In this document: positions 1-7,644 of the stretch, in pieces
Layout of the letters: the number at the start of each line of letters is the position of its first letter
Numbering within the stretch: position 1 is the stretch's first letter
Source of the DNA: Paraburkholderia phytofirmans PsJN
GTDB lineage: Bacteria > Pseudomonadota > Gammaproteobacteria > Burkholderiales > Burkholderiaceae
Direction of reading: 5' to 3'
NCBI RefSeq assembly: GCF_000020125.1
Contig: NC_010681.1
Location: 4,278,001 to 4,342,000, forward strand
DNA: 64,000 nucleotides
Program-made: the position numbers and the translations under genes
The notes under the pieces: model-generated
What the model was told of the DNA's origin: nothing
Database searches by the model: none
What the model saw: the letters and a program-made list of their open reading frames with translations, nothing else

Positions 1-673
1 GCAAGCGCGCCGCGAATGGATGCGTACGGTGAGCGATGAGAATCGGCGCGAGCCTCGCATACGCCGTCTGGTTGGCTTCGCAGAGCCAGACAACGAGGCT
101 GTCGCGGTCGTGCGCGCCGGTGTGCGCGACGAGTGCCCGCGCCAGATCGTCGATGGGACCACGACCGTCCAGCGCCTGCTGAGCATGCACGATGACTCGC
201 AGTCCGAGCCACGCGCCGCTCGCTTCGTCACCCGATGGAAAGCCGTAGCCGCTAACCTGGCGGCATTCGCCCTCGCCGTCCAGTACGGCCGCCACGCTGC
301 CGGTGCCGAGCGCGACGATCACTCCATGCGCGCCGCCGTGCGCGCCGAGCAAGGTGGTGTAGGCGTCGCTTTCCACGGCGAGTCCCGCTAGCGCGGGCGC
401 TTGTGCGCGAAACGCGGCCAGCCAGTCACGATTGTTGACGCCCGCCAATCCGCAGCCGAGCACGCAGCGCGACCAGTCCAGCGCCTTGCCGGCACTGGCA
501 AATGCTTCGCCGCAGCCGGCCGCGATAGCCTGCCACGCACGTTCGACGCCAAGCCCCAACCCCGACGGCCCGCTTGCCGCCTGCGCCAGCTCGCGGCCTT
601 GCGCGTCGCCGAGCACGACCCGCGTGCCGCTGCCGCCGCCGTCAATGCCGATCAGAAAGAAGTCTTTGTTCAT
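1..673 (-). CDS. BadF/BadG/BcrA-type ATPase, N-acetylglucosamine kinase-like (3' part outside window)
   Basis: The reverse strand reads without a stop from ATG at 673 to the window edge, about 224 residues, so the C-terminus is missing. The N-terminus contains LIGIDGGGSGTRVVLGD, the phosphate-1 loop of the ASKHA fold used by BadF-family sugar kinases, and a second glycine-rich nucleotide-binding segment, VALGTGSVAAVL, follows near residue 120. The family includes glucosamine and N-acetylglucosamine kinases that phosphorylate amino sugars in the cytoplasm. Substrate choice cannot be read here. The gene is divergent from tag and no operon partner is visible. A BadF activase of an anaerobic dehydratase is less likely because the cysteine cluster of that branch is not seen. 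Confidence 0.8.
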   Translation of the reverse strand, partial: MNKDFFLIGIDGGGSGTRVVLGDAQGRELAQAASGPSGLGLGVERAWQAIAAGCGEAFASAGKALDWSRCVLGCGLAGVNNRDWLAAFRAQAPALAGLAVESDAYTTLLGAHGGAHGVIVALGTGSVAAVLDGEGECRQVSGYGFPSGDEASGAWLGLRVIVHAQQALDGRGPIDDLARALVAHTGAHDRDSLVVWLCEANQTAYARLAPILIAHRTHPFAARL

Positions 674-813
674 GGAATCGAGTGAGTTCCGTGGATGAAT
701 AACGCATAGCGTGGCAGGTCAGTTTCAATCCGGCAATCGGCCGAATGGCTAGCTTGCAGTGCGCACGGCTTCGGCTATGCTGGCGGGCGACATCACAACG
801 CAGGAGCGCTACA

Positions 814-1410
814 GTGACACAGCGATGCAACTGGGTATCGAGCGAAGCGCTCGCACAGTATCACGACACCGAATGGGGCGTCCCCTCGCGCGACGACCAG
901 CATCTGTTCGAGATGCTCGTGCTGGAAGGCGCTCAGGCCGGCTTGTCGTGGTCGACGATTCTCAACAAACGGGCCGGCTATCGCCACGCGTTTGCGGACT
1001 TCGACATCGCGAAGGTTGCGCGCTTTACGCCGAAACACGTCGAGACGCTGGTGAAGGACGAAAGTATCGTGCGCCACCGCGGCAAGATTGAAGCGGCCAT
1101 TACCAACGCCCGAGCCGTCCAGCAGATTCAGGCCGAGCACGGCTCGCTCGCCAACTTCATATGGTCGTTCGTCGATCAGACGCCGATCCAGAACGATTGG
1201 ACTTCTTATAAGCAGGCGCCCGCGTCGACCGACATTTCGGATGCGCTGAGCAAGGGGCTGAAGCGCTACGGCTGCAAGTTCGTCGGCTCGACGATCTGTT
1301 ACGCGTTCATGCAGGCAGTCGGCATGGTGAACGACCACGAGGCGAGTTGCATGTGCCGCGCGCGATGCGCGGCGCTTGGCAAGAAAGGACGGAATCGTAA
1401 AGCGGGCTGA
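814..1410 (+). CDS. tag: DNA-3-methyladenine glycosylase I
   Basis: The 198-residue product matches Tag, which removes 3-methyladenine from alkylated DNA to start base excision repair. Family marks are the N-terminal RCNWVSSE segment, then YHDTEWGVP, then the conserved block FEMLVLEGAQAGLSWSTIL with KR just after it. Near the C-terminus the NDHEASCMCR segment, with the early Cys, supplies the zinc-binding residues of this family. A GTG start at 814 is chosen because AGGAG lies about 8 bases upstream; the frame is open further upstream, but the added residues do not resemble Tag. The gene stands alone and faces away from the BadF-type kinase. Confidence 0.9.
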   Translation: MTQRCNWVSSEALAQYHDTEWGVPSRDDQHLFEMLVLEGAQAGLSWSTILNKRAGYRHAFADFDIAKVARFTPKHVETLVKDESIVRHRGKIEAAITNARAVQQIQAEHGSLANFIWSFVDQTPIQNDWTSYKQAPASTDISDALSKGLKRYGCKFVGSTICYAFMQAVGMVNDHEASCMCRARCAALGKKGRNRKAG

Positions 1411-1812
1411 GGCGGCCCGGTACGCGCCCACGCTTAGTGCCGCTGTTCTAACAAAGGACGGCAGCTCAGGGAAACTCCCAGGCGCCACGGCGCGTACCCA
1501 GCCTCTACCGCGCGGCGCAAGGCCTGGAGGGCGACACACGGCGCATCACAACGCCCGACCCGGCGCGATGCGCCCATCCGGTAAATCCCTGCTGCGCTTC
1601 CAGTGCATGTCGGTCGTTATACGGTTATGAGTTGCGGCTGCGGCAGTTGGCGAATCCTGCGGCATGGGGAGCATCGTGCAAAACGAGCCAAGCTCGGGAA
1701 TTGGCGCTTTTCGCCACGCTGTTTCGGGATTCACCGAATGGCGCACGCCCGATACTGCCGGTCATGCGCTTGAACAACGAATAGCCGCTGCGTAATGCAC
1801 GGGAGACCAACC
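1411..1812. other. intergenic stretch without recognised gene
   Basis: About 400 bases between tag and the next gene. Short open frames occur on both strands but none has a convincing start site or family resemblance. No clear hairpin terminator, repeat or RNA gene was recognised. Confidence 0.5.
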
Positions 1813-2238
1813 ATGAAAACGCTTAACTTCCTGACGCATCAGGAGATTTTCGACCAAGCCGTGGATCATTTGTTGGGCCAGAAGCGCGCGGCGCTATTGC
1901 CGCGAGGTGGTGGCGCTTATCGCGGTTACTGTGGCGGTTGCCCGGTCGGCAGCTTCATCAAACCGCGCGACTACATGACCGCGATGGAAGGCATTCCGGT
2001 GCGCTTCATCGGCAAGGCGCCTGCGGAGATGCCGGCGTATATGGACGTCGGCGTGTCCGCGCTGAAGAAGGCGCTGCTGCGCTCGCGCATCAATGTGTAC
2101 GACCCGGCCACCGTCGACCTGCTCAGTTGTCTGCAAAACGTCCACGACGTGTTCGGCACTTGGGAATGGATCGAGCGTCTGGGCTCGATCGCGCGCCAGT
2201 TTGCCTTGTCCGCCGACCGGCTGAAAAGCGCGGCGTAG
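1813..2238 (+). CDS. conserved-looking hypothetical protein, 141 aa
   Basis: The frame opens with ATG at 1813 and encodes 141 residues. It is not recognised. The protein has a Gly/Cys-rich patch, GGGAYRGYCGGCPVGSFI, near residues 34-51, followed by a mostly helical C-terminal half. It looks soluble, with no signal peptide or membrane segment. Codon use matches the core neighbours, which supports real coding. It converges on rpsU and has no operon partner. The GCP loop could bind a metal or cofactor, but that is only a guess from the clustered cysteines. Confidence 0.65.
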   Translation: MKTLNFLTHQEIFDQAVDHLLGQKRAALLPRGGGAYRGYCGGCPVGSFIKPRDYMTAMEGIPVRFIGKAPAEMPAYMDVGVSALKKALLRSRINVYDPATVDLLSCLQNVHDVFGTWEWIERLGSIARQFALSADRLKSAA

Positions 2239-2397
2239 GCAGGATAAACCCCGCCACAATACTAGAGCTGCGCGCCGCACTCCCGCGTCGCCGTGTGTAC
2301 GTCTAGTGGATTCGCAAACCCGCGCTCCAGAGGCGCGTAGTCCTCATTCGCCCATTCCTTTCCAAGCCGAGCGCTCCATCTGACGCCCCAAAAGCAA

Positions 2398-2436
2398 AAC
2401 GGCGATGTGGCTTCTTTCGAAGCTCACACCGCCGTT
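2398..2436 (-). terminator. hairpin terminator downstream of rpsU
   Basis: Read on the reverse strand, a near-perfect stem of about 17 pairs (AACGGCGGTGTGAGCTTC on the 5' side) closes on a GAAA tetraloop and is followed by TTGCTTTT. It lies 22 bases past the rpsU stop. The stem also ends close to the converging 141-aa gene and may serve both directions. Confidence 0.75.
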
Positions 2437-2457
2437 CGGCCATGCGGAAAAGCGTGC

Positions 2458-2670
2458 TTAGTGCAGCTTTTTCGGCAGCATCTGGCTGCGCAGGCGCTTG
2501 TGCAGGCGCTTCACAGCAGCAGCCTTCTTGCGCTTACGTGCCGTGGTCGGCTTTTCGTACGATTGGCGCTCACGCAGTTCAGCGATCAGGCCATTCTTTT
2601 CGATTGCGCGACGAAAGCGGCGAATCGCCACTTCGAACGGCTCGTTTTCTTTCAGAAGAATCGTCGTCAT
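2458..2670 (-). CDS. rpsU: 30S ribosomal protein S21
   Basis: The 70-residue product is the complete S21 sequence: [19 protein letters not shown] at the start, a basic helical middle with [17 protein letters not shown], and a lysine/arginine-rich tail. S21 joins the small subunit near the anti-Shine-Dalgarno region and helps initiation. The length is normal for the family. The gene is monocistronic here, not in the rpsU-dnaG-rpoD arrangement. Burkholderia genomes often carry more than one rpsU, so this may be one of several copies. A strong hairpin follows it. Confidence 0.97.
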   Translation of the reverse strand: MTTILLKENEPFEVAIRRFRRAIEKNGLIAELRERQSYEKPTTARKRKKAAAVKRLHKRLRSQMLPKKLH

Positions 2671-3032
2671 TTAATTCCTAACTCAATCACTTGATAGGGG
2701 TAAATTGCGTGGCGGCATACCGCTCACGCGCCGGCCCTCCGGTCGTTTCAGTTCATGGCCAGTAACAGGCAAACGCGGGTAGAACCCGGCCAAACCACGA
2801 ATGAAACGAGAGGCAAAGCGGCCACGGAGGCCGGAAAAGAGAGGTGGGGAGTTCACCGCGGAACGCGGACAGACATAATGCAAAAGCCGCGTCTGCTGCT
2901 GTTTCGCCAACCTTCCATCAACAAAAAAACTTTGACGAAACAGGCAAAGATCTCAATTCACTCCCGATGATATCAGGAAACTCTCCATCCTACCAGGGGT
3001 TTAGGGATTGCGCCAGGTCACCTATTGCGCGC
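2671..3032. other. intergenic stretch upstream of rpsU
   Basis: About 360 bases between the rpsU start and the stop of the aldo/keto reductase. It must hold the rpsU promoter and leader, but no promoter hexamers stand out clearly. It contains an A-rich tract near 2921-2945. No gene or RNA element is recognised. Confidence 0.45.
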
Positions 3033-3974
3033 TCAGGCGCTCGATTCGTCCAATTCACGGATATCGGCGCCCGTCAGCATCAGATGAACAGCCGCCGCAA
3101 GGCTTTTGAGCTGCTCGACCGAAGTCGCGCTGGCAATAGGGGCCGTAACGCTGGGGCGCGCGATCAGCCATGCCAGAGCGACGGTGGCCGGCGTGCTGCC
3201 ATGCGCGTCGGCAACCCGGTCTAGTGCGGAGAGAATTCGCAAACCGCGATCATTCAGATACTTTTCGACCCGGCTGCCGCGCGCCTTATTGGCCAGATCC
3301 GCCTGCGAACGGTATTTGCCGGACAGAAAGCCGCTCGCCAGACTGTAGTACACCACCACGCCGAGCTGATTGGCGAGCGCCACCGGTTCGATGTCGCGCT
3401 CATATTCCGCGCGGTCATACAGATTGTATTCCGGCTGCAACAGCTGGTATTCGGGCAAGCCGTGCCGGCGCGATACGGCGAGCGCTTCCTCGACCCGCGC
3501 GCCGCTGTAATTCGACGCGCCGATCACCCGCACCTTGCCCGCTTCGATCAGCTTCTGATAAGCGCCCAGCGTCTCGGCGAGCGGCGTCTCGGCGTCGTCG
3601 TCGTGAGAAAAGTAGACGTCGATGTAGTCCGTCTGCAAGCGCCGCAGCGAATCCTCGACGGCCGCCTGTATGTTGGCCGCCGACAACCCTTTGCGCTGCG
3701 GATGCTTCGAGACCTTGGTAGCGAGCACGATCTTGTCGCGCTTGCCGCTCTGACGAAACCACTTGCCGATGATCGTCTCCGACTCGCCGCCCTGGTTGCC
3801 GGGCACCCATGCGGAATAGACGTCGGCGGTATCGATAAAGTCGAGACCGGCGTCGACAAACGCATCCAGAATCGAAAACGAGGTGGCTTCATCGGCGGTC
3901 CAGCCGAAAACATTGCCGCCGAACATAAGCGGCGCGACCTGTAATTCCGAACGCCCAATCCTGCGCTTTTGCAT
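3033..3974 (-). CDS. aldo/keto reductase
   Basis: The 313-residue protein is an NADPH-type aldo/keto reductase with the TIM-barrel family marks. It begins MQKRRIGRSELQVAPLMFGG, has the catalytic region GLDFIDTADVYSAW with Asp and Tyr near residue 50, the lysine segment VLATKVSKH, and the HD segment YIDVYFSHDDD. The C-terminal cofactor region PSVTAPIASATSVEQL is present. ATG at 3974 is chosen because GGAG lies 7 bases upstream and the family N-terminus begins there. It probably reduces small aldehydes or ketones in the cytoplasm; the substrate is unknown. It is not linked to the flagellar genes, which run the other way. Confidence 0.9.
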   Translation of the reverse strand: MQKRRIGRSELQVAPLMFGGNVFGWTADEATSFSILDAFVDAGLDFIDTADVYSAWVPGNQGGESETIIGKWFRQSGKRDKIVLATKVSKHPQRKGLSAANIQAAVEDSLRRLQTDYIDVYFSHDDDAETPLAETLGAYQKLIEAGKVRVIGASNYSGARVEEALAVSRRHGLPEYQLLQPEYNLYDRAEYERDIEPVALANQLGVVVYYSLASGFLSGKYRSQADLANKARGSRVEKYLNDRGLRILSALDRVADAHGSTPATVALAWLIARPSVTAPIASATSVEQLKSLAAAVHLMLTGADIRELDESSA

Positions 3975-4127
3975 GATTTCTCCAGAGTCTGTCACAAGAG
4001 AAAACGAGAATACGCCGTCTTTTCAATAGCTGCAGTGCGACTGCCGAATAAGGCTGCAAGGGGCTTTCAGCCACATTGCAATATGCCCGGCATCGAAAGC
4101 GATAGGTCCGTCATTGCATAAAGGTCC

Positions 4128-4154
4128 TCAAGTTTTTTTTAGTGGGGCCGTCAA
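4128..4154 (+). promoter_or_regulatory. sigma-28 (FliA) type promoter of fliC
   Basis: TCAAGTTT, then exactly 11 bases, then GCCGTCAA. The accepted FliA consensus is TAAAGTTT-N11-GCCGATAA, so the spacing is exact with a few mismatches in the boxes. It lies 88 bases upstream of the fliC start, as expected for a late-class flagellar gene. Confidence 0.75.
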
Positions 4155-4242
4155 CCTTCACTGAGGCGGCCAGCAATGAACGAGTGCTTCCGCCGATGCC
4201 AACGTGGCGTATTGGGCTCAAGGCTTATTTAGGAGATTTTCC

Positions 4243-5388
4243 ATGCTCGGAATCAATAGCAACATCAACTCGCTGGTTGCACAGCAAAACCTTAATGGCT
4301 CGCAAAGCGCCCTTTCGCAAGCCATCACCCGCCTGTCGTCGGGCAAGCGCATCAACAGCGCGGCTGACGATGCAGCAGGTCTGGCAATCTCGACGCGTAT
4401 GCAAACGCAGATCAACGGCCTGAACCAAGGCGTGTCGAATGCGAATGACGGCGTGTCGATGATTCAAACCGCATCGAGCGCACTGTCCTCGCTGACGTCG
4501 AGCCTGCAACGTATCCGTCAGCTGGCGGTGCAAGCATCGACCGGTTCGCTGTCGTCGAGCGACCAGGCAGCGCTGCAGAAGGAAGTTTCGGCGCAGATCG
4601 CTGAAGTGAACCGTATCGCATCGCAAACGACGTACAACGGCACGAACATTCTGGACGGCTCGGCAGGCAGCGTGACGTTCCAGGTCGGCGCGAACGTCGG
4701 TCAGACGATCAGCCTGGACCTGAGCCAATCGATGTCGGCAGCGAAGATCGGTGGCGGCCTGGTGCAAACGGGTCAAACGGTCGGCACGATCGCGGTCAGC
4801 CTGAACGCGTCGGGCGCATACACGAGCACCGGCGCGACGATTACGTCGGTCAACGTTCTGTCGGACGGCAAGGGCGGCTACACCTTCACGGACCAGAACA
4901 ACACGGCCATCACCTCGGGCGTCTCCAGCGCGATTTTCACCGCAGGCACGGCCGCTGGCACGGGCACCGCCGTGACCAACCTGACGCTGAGCGCATCGGC
5001 AGTGACGACGGCAGGCGCAGGTTCCGCGGCAGCCGTCGCCAGTGTCGCTCAGATCAACGCGATCAACAACCCGCCGACGGTTTCGGGCCTCGACATCAGC
5101 ACGGTCACGGGCGCGAACGAAGCGATGGTCTCGATCGACAACGCGCTGCAAACGGTCAATACGCTGCAAGCTGCACTGGGCGCCGCGCAAAACCGCTTCA
5201 CGGCAATCGCGACGTCGCAGCAAGCTGAATCGACCGACCTGTCGTCGGCACAATCGCAAATCACGGACGCCAACTTCGCACAAGAAACGGCCAACCTGAG
5301 CAAGGCGCAAGTGCTGCAACAAGCTGGTATCTCGGTGTTGGCGCAAGCTAACTCGAACCCGCAGCAAGTTCTGAAGCTCCTGCAGTAA
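4243..5388 (+). CDS. fliC: flagellin
   Basis: The 381-residue protein is the flagellar filament subunit. The N-terminal D0/D1 part (MLGINSNINSLVAQQNL, ITRLSSGKRINSAADDAAG) and the C-terminal D1/D0 part (QSQITDANFAQETANLSKA, ending in VLKLLQ) are both intact. The middle, about residues 180-300, is a short Ser/Thr/Gly/Ala-rich variable domain exposed on the filament, the usual site for O-glycosylation. ATG at 4243 is chosen by the family N-terminus and the AGGAG upstream. A sigma-28 promoter precedes it. The glycan cluster a few genes downstream probably acts on this protein. Confidence 0.97.
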   Translation: MLGINSNINSLVAQQNLNGSQSALSQAITRLSSGKRINSAADDAAGLAISTRMQTQINGLNQGVSNANDGVSMIQTASSALSSLTSSLQRIRQLAVQASTGSLSSSDQAALQKEVSAQIAEVNRIASQTTYNGTNILDGSAGSVTFQVGANVGQTISLDLSQSMSAAKIGGGLVQTGQTVGTIAVSLNASGAYTSTGATITSVNVLSDGKGGYTFTDQNNTAITSGVSSAIFTAGTAAGTGTAVTNLTLSASAVTTAGAGSAAAVASVAQINAINNPPTVSGLDISTVTGANEAMVSIDNALQTVNTLQAALGAAQNRFTAIATSQQAESTDLSSAQSQITDANFAQETANLSKAQVLQQAGISVLAQANSNPQQVLKLLQ

Positions 5389-5403
5389 GAGCTGACGCGG
5401 TAA

Positions 5404-5469
5404 CGGCGATGCGTCGCGCGCAAGCGGGGCGCATCGCCGGGTTTCAAGCGACGGGAGGCATGCCTCCCG
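5404..5469 (+). terminator. two stem-loops after fliC, one an 18-bp perfect palindrome
   Basis: First, CGGCGATGCG at 5404-5413 pairs perfectly with 5430-5439. Second, CGGGAGGCATGCCTCCCG at 5452-5469 is a perfect palindrome. No T-run follows either, so they may act as a 3' stability element or a factor-dependent stop for the abundant fliC mRNA. They also separate fliC from fliD. Confidence 0.5.
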
Positions 5470-5545
5470 CTGTGCATTTCCATCACGTAGTGATGTAGCA
5501 TCGCGCACCAACCAATACAGATTTCCAGACGCCCGGAGCCTCTGC

Positions 5546-7063
5546 ATGTCCTCGATCTCAACCTCGTCCTCTACAGCAAGTGCCAATTCCGCGCTGCAGT
5601 CGGCTGCTCAGTCGATCATCAGCGGTTCGACCGGCAATTCGTCGATGGACGTGTCGACGCTCGTCACGGCACTCGTGAACGCGAAGGTCGCGGGACAAAC
5701 CTCGGCTCTGGCGGCTCAGCAAACCTCCGACAACACCACGCTCTCAGCATACGGGGCGCTAAGCTCCGCGCTCAGCGCCCTGCAGTCGGGCATCACGAAT
5801 CTCGCCAACGGCAACACGCTGGCAACGTTCGCGGCGACCGCGAGCGGCACCGGGCTGACCGCGACAGCGGGCGTCGGCGCCGTGGCCGGCAGCTATTCGA
5901 TCGCCGTGACGCAGATCGCCAGCTCGCAAGCCTTGTCGTCGGCAGCCTTTGGCGCCACGACGCAACTGGGCACCGGCACGCTGTCGATCTCGATGAACGG
6001 CAAGTCGATGGATATCAACGTCGACAACACCAACAACACGCTCTCGGGCATCGCGTCGGCGATCAACGCGAGCAGCAGCAACCCCGGCGTCACGGCAACC
6101 ATCGTGACCGGCACGGACGGCGCCCACCTCGTGCTGCGCGCGGCGAACACGGGGGCGGCCAACGTCATCAATGTTTCGACCAGCAACATCACCAGCGACA
6201 CCGGTCTGTCGAGCCTCGGCGTGACGTCGACGGCCAGCACCACGGGCGGCCAGTCGAGCATTACGTCGGCTAATTCGGGCAGCGCCTGGACGCAGAGCGG
6301 CTTCGCGCAGGACGCGGAGTACACGATCGGCGGAATCGCCGGCAGCAGCGCGAGCAACGCGGTGACCGGCGCCATTTCAGGCGTGACGATCAATCTGACG
6401 GCGGCGGCCGTGGGCACGCCCGCGGGCACCCCGCAAACGCTGACCATCGCGCAGGACACCACCGCGCAGAACACCGCGATCAACAATTTCGTGAGCCTGT
6501 ACAACACCGTCATCACGACGATGTCCACGCTCACGTCGTTCAGCTCCGGCGCGACGTCGCAAGGTCCGCTGCTGGGCGACTCCACGCTGCAGACCATCAA
6601 GAACACGCTGGCCAACATCGTCGGCGGCGCGGTCGGCTCGGGCAGCACCGGCACCACGCTGGCGGCGATCGGCATCACGCTGAAGGACGATCCGGCCGAC
6701 GGCACGATGGTGGTCGACAACAACGCGCTGAACACCGCGCTGACGAGCAGCCCGGCCACGGTCGCGTCGCTCTTCAACTCGACCAACGGCATTGCCGAGC
6801 AGCTGAACGCCAGCATCACCACGTTCACGCAGACCGGCGGCATCATCGACACGCGCAACACCGCGCTGAACGCCGACCTGAAAAGCATTGCCACGCAACA
6901 AACCGCGCTCGCCGACTACACGACGCAATTGACGAACCAGTATCAGGCGCAGTTCACCGCCCTGAACACGTTGATGGCGACCATGAACAACAATTCGCAA
7001 TACCTGACCGCGCTGTTCGGCGGCACCAACAGCGCGGGCGCGCTGGCCACGAACAAGAGCTAA
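5546..7063 (+). CDS. fliD: flagellar filament capping protein
   Basis: The 505-residue product is FliD (HAP2), the cap that helps flagellin fold at the filament tip. Evidence is its place directly after fliC and before fliT, the low-complexity Ser/Thr/Ala-rich composition, an N-terminal region containing VSTLVTALVNAKVAGQT typical of the FliD N domain, and a C-terminal coiled-coil region (LADYTTQLTNQYQAQFTALN) near residues 450-490. The segment AINNFVSLYNTVITTMSTL near 310-330 matches the FliD C domain. Length is normal. GGAG lies about 9 bases before the ATG. Confidence 0.93.
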   Translation: MSSISTSSSTASANSALQSAAQSIISGSTGNSSMDVSTLVTALVNAKVAGQTSALAAQQTSDNTTLSAYGALSSALSALQSGITNLANGNTLATFAATASGTGLTATAGVGAVAGSYSIAVTQIASSQALSSAAFGATTQLGTGTLSISMNGKSMDINVDNTNNTLSGIASAINASSSNPGVTATIVTGTDGAHLVLRAANTGAANVINVSTSNITSDTGLSSLGVTSTASTTGGQSSITSANSGSAWTQSGFAQDAEYTIGGIAGSSASNAVTGAISGVTINLTAAAVGTPAGTPQTLTIAQDTTAQNTAINNFVSLYNTVITTMSTLTSFSSGATSQGPLLGDSTLQTIKNTLANIVGGAVGSGSTGTTLAAIGITLKDDPADGTMVVDNNALNTALTSSPATVASLFNSTNGIAEQLNASITTFTQTGGIIDTRNTALNADLKSIATQQTALADYTTQLTNQYQAQFTALNTLMATMNNNSQYLTALFGGTNSAGALATNKS

Positions 7064-7066
7064 GCC

Positions 7067-7381
7067 ATGAACGCGCACAACCTGAACCAGACGGAATTGG
7101 TCGAACGCGTGCTGTCGATCACGCGGGAAATCGAGCAGGCGGCCTCGCTCGCGGACTGGCCGGAAGCCGCCCGCCTGACGGAAACGCGTTCGCCGCTGCT
7201 GATGTCGCTCACCGCGGATCAGGAACCGGCGGCTCTGGACATGATCCGCCAGATCCAGGCGATCGACACGGCGCTCCTCACGGACGCGGCAGTCACCCAG
7301 AATGAACTGCATTTCGAGTTCGAAGCGGCGATCGGACGCACCAAGGCCGCCAGCGAATATCAGCGCATGGCCCGCCTGTAA
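7067..7381 (+). CDS. fliT: flagellar export chaperone FliT
   Basis: The 104-residue, largely helical protein follows fliD by 3 bases, the usual place of fliT. FliT binds the C-terminus of FliD in the cytoplasm, keeps it export-ready and in some bacteria also affects FlhDC. The sequence (LVERVLSITREIEQAASLADW, then a charged amphipathic second half) fits the short helical-bundle FliT family, but identity rests partly on position. It is probably co-transcribed with fliD, and a strong terminator lies about 110 bases downstream. Confidence 0.85.
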   Translation: MNAHNLNQTELVERVLSITREIEQAASLADWPEAARLTETRSPLLMSLTADQEPAALDMIRQIQAIDTALLTDAAVTQNELHFEFEAAIGRTKAASEYQRMARL

Positions 7382-7492
7382 AAAACCCGGAGCGGAGCCG
7401 CGCAAGGCGGCATCCGTTCCCAGAAAGCCGGTTCAGCCGGCCTACCCAATAATAAGAACTACGTGCCGAAGTGAGGCGCGCTCGTTCCCTCG

Positions 7493-7515
7493 GCCCGCCT
7501 CGTGCGGGCTTTTTT
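7493..7515 (+). terminator. Rho-independent terminator after fliDT
   Basis: GCCCGC and GCGGGC pair across a 5-base loop (CTCGT) and are followed by six T residues. It closes the fliD-fliT unit before the glycosylation cluster. Confidence 0.85.
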
Positions 7516-7644
7516 CTTGCCTCCCGGCTTTCCGGCCCCTTCCTCCATACGCTAAACAGGCGGCTTTTTTACCGTCATCTCCGCGCATCGGAAAGACCGG
7601 CCTCGTCGCACAATTTCCTCCATAGAACATTTTGCGCCGAGACC

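Noticed and set aside
4225..5586. 453-residue open frame opposite fliC
   Set aside because: It is an antisense shadow of flagellin caused by strong codon bias; its arginine-rich translation matches nothing and crosses the fliC start and the fliD start.
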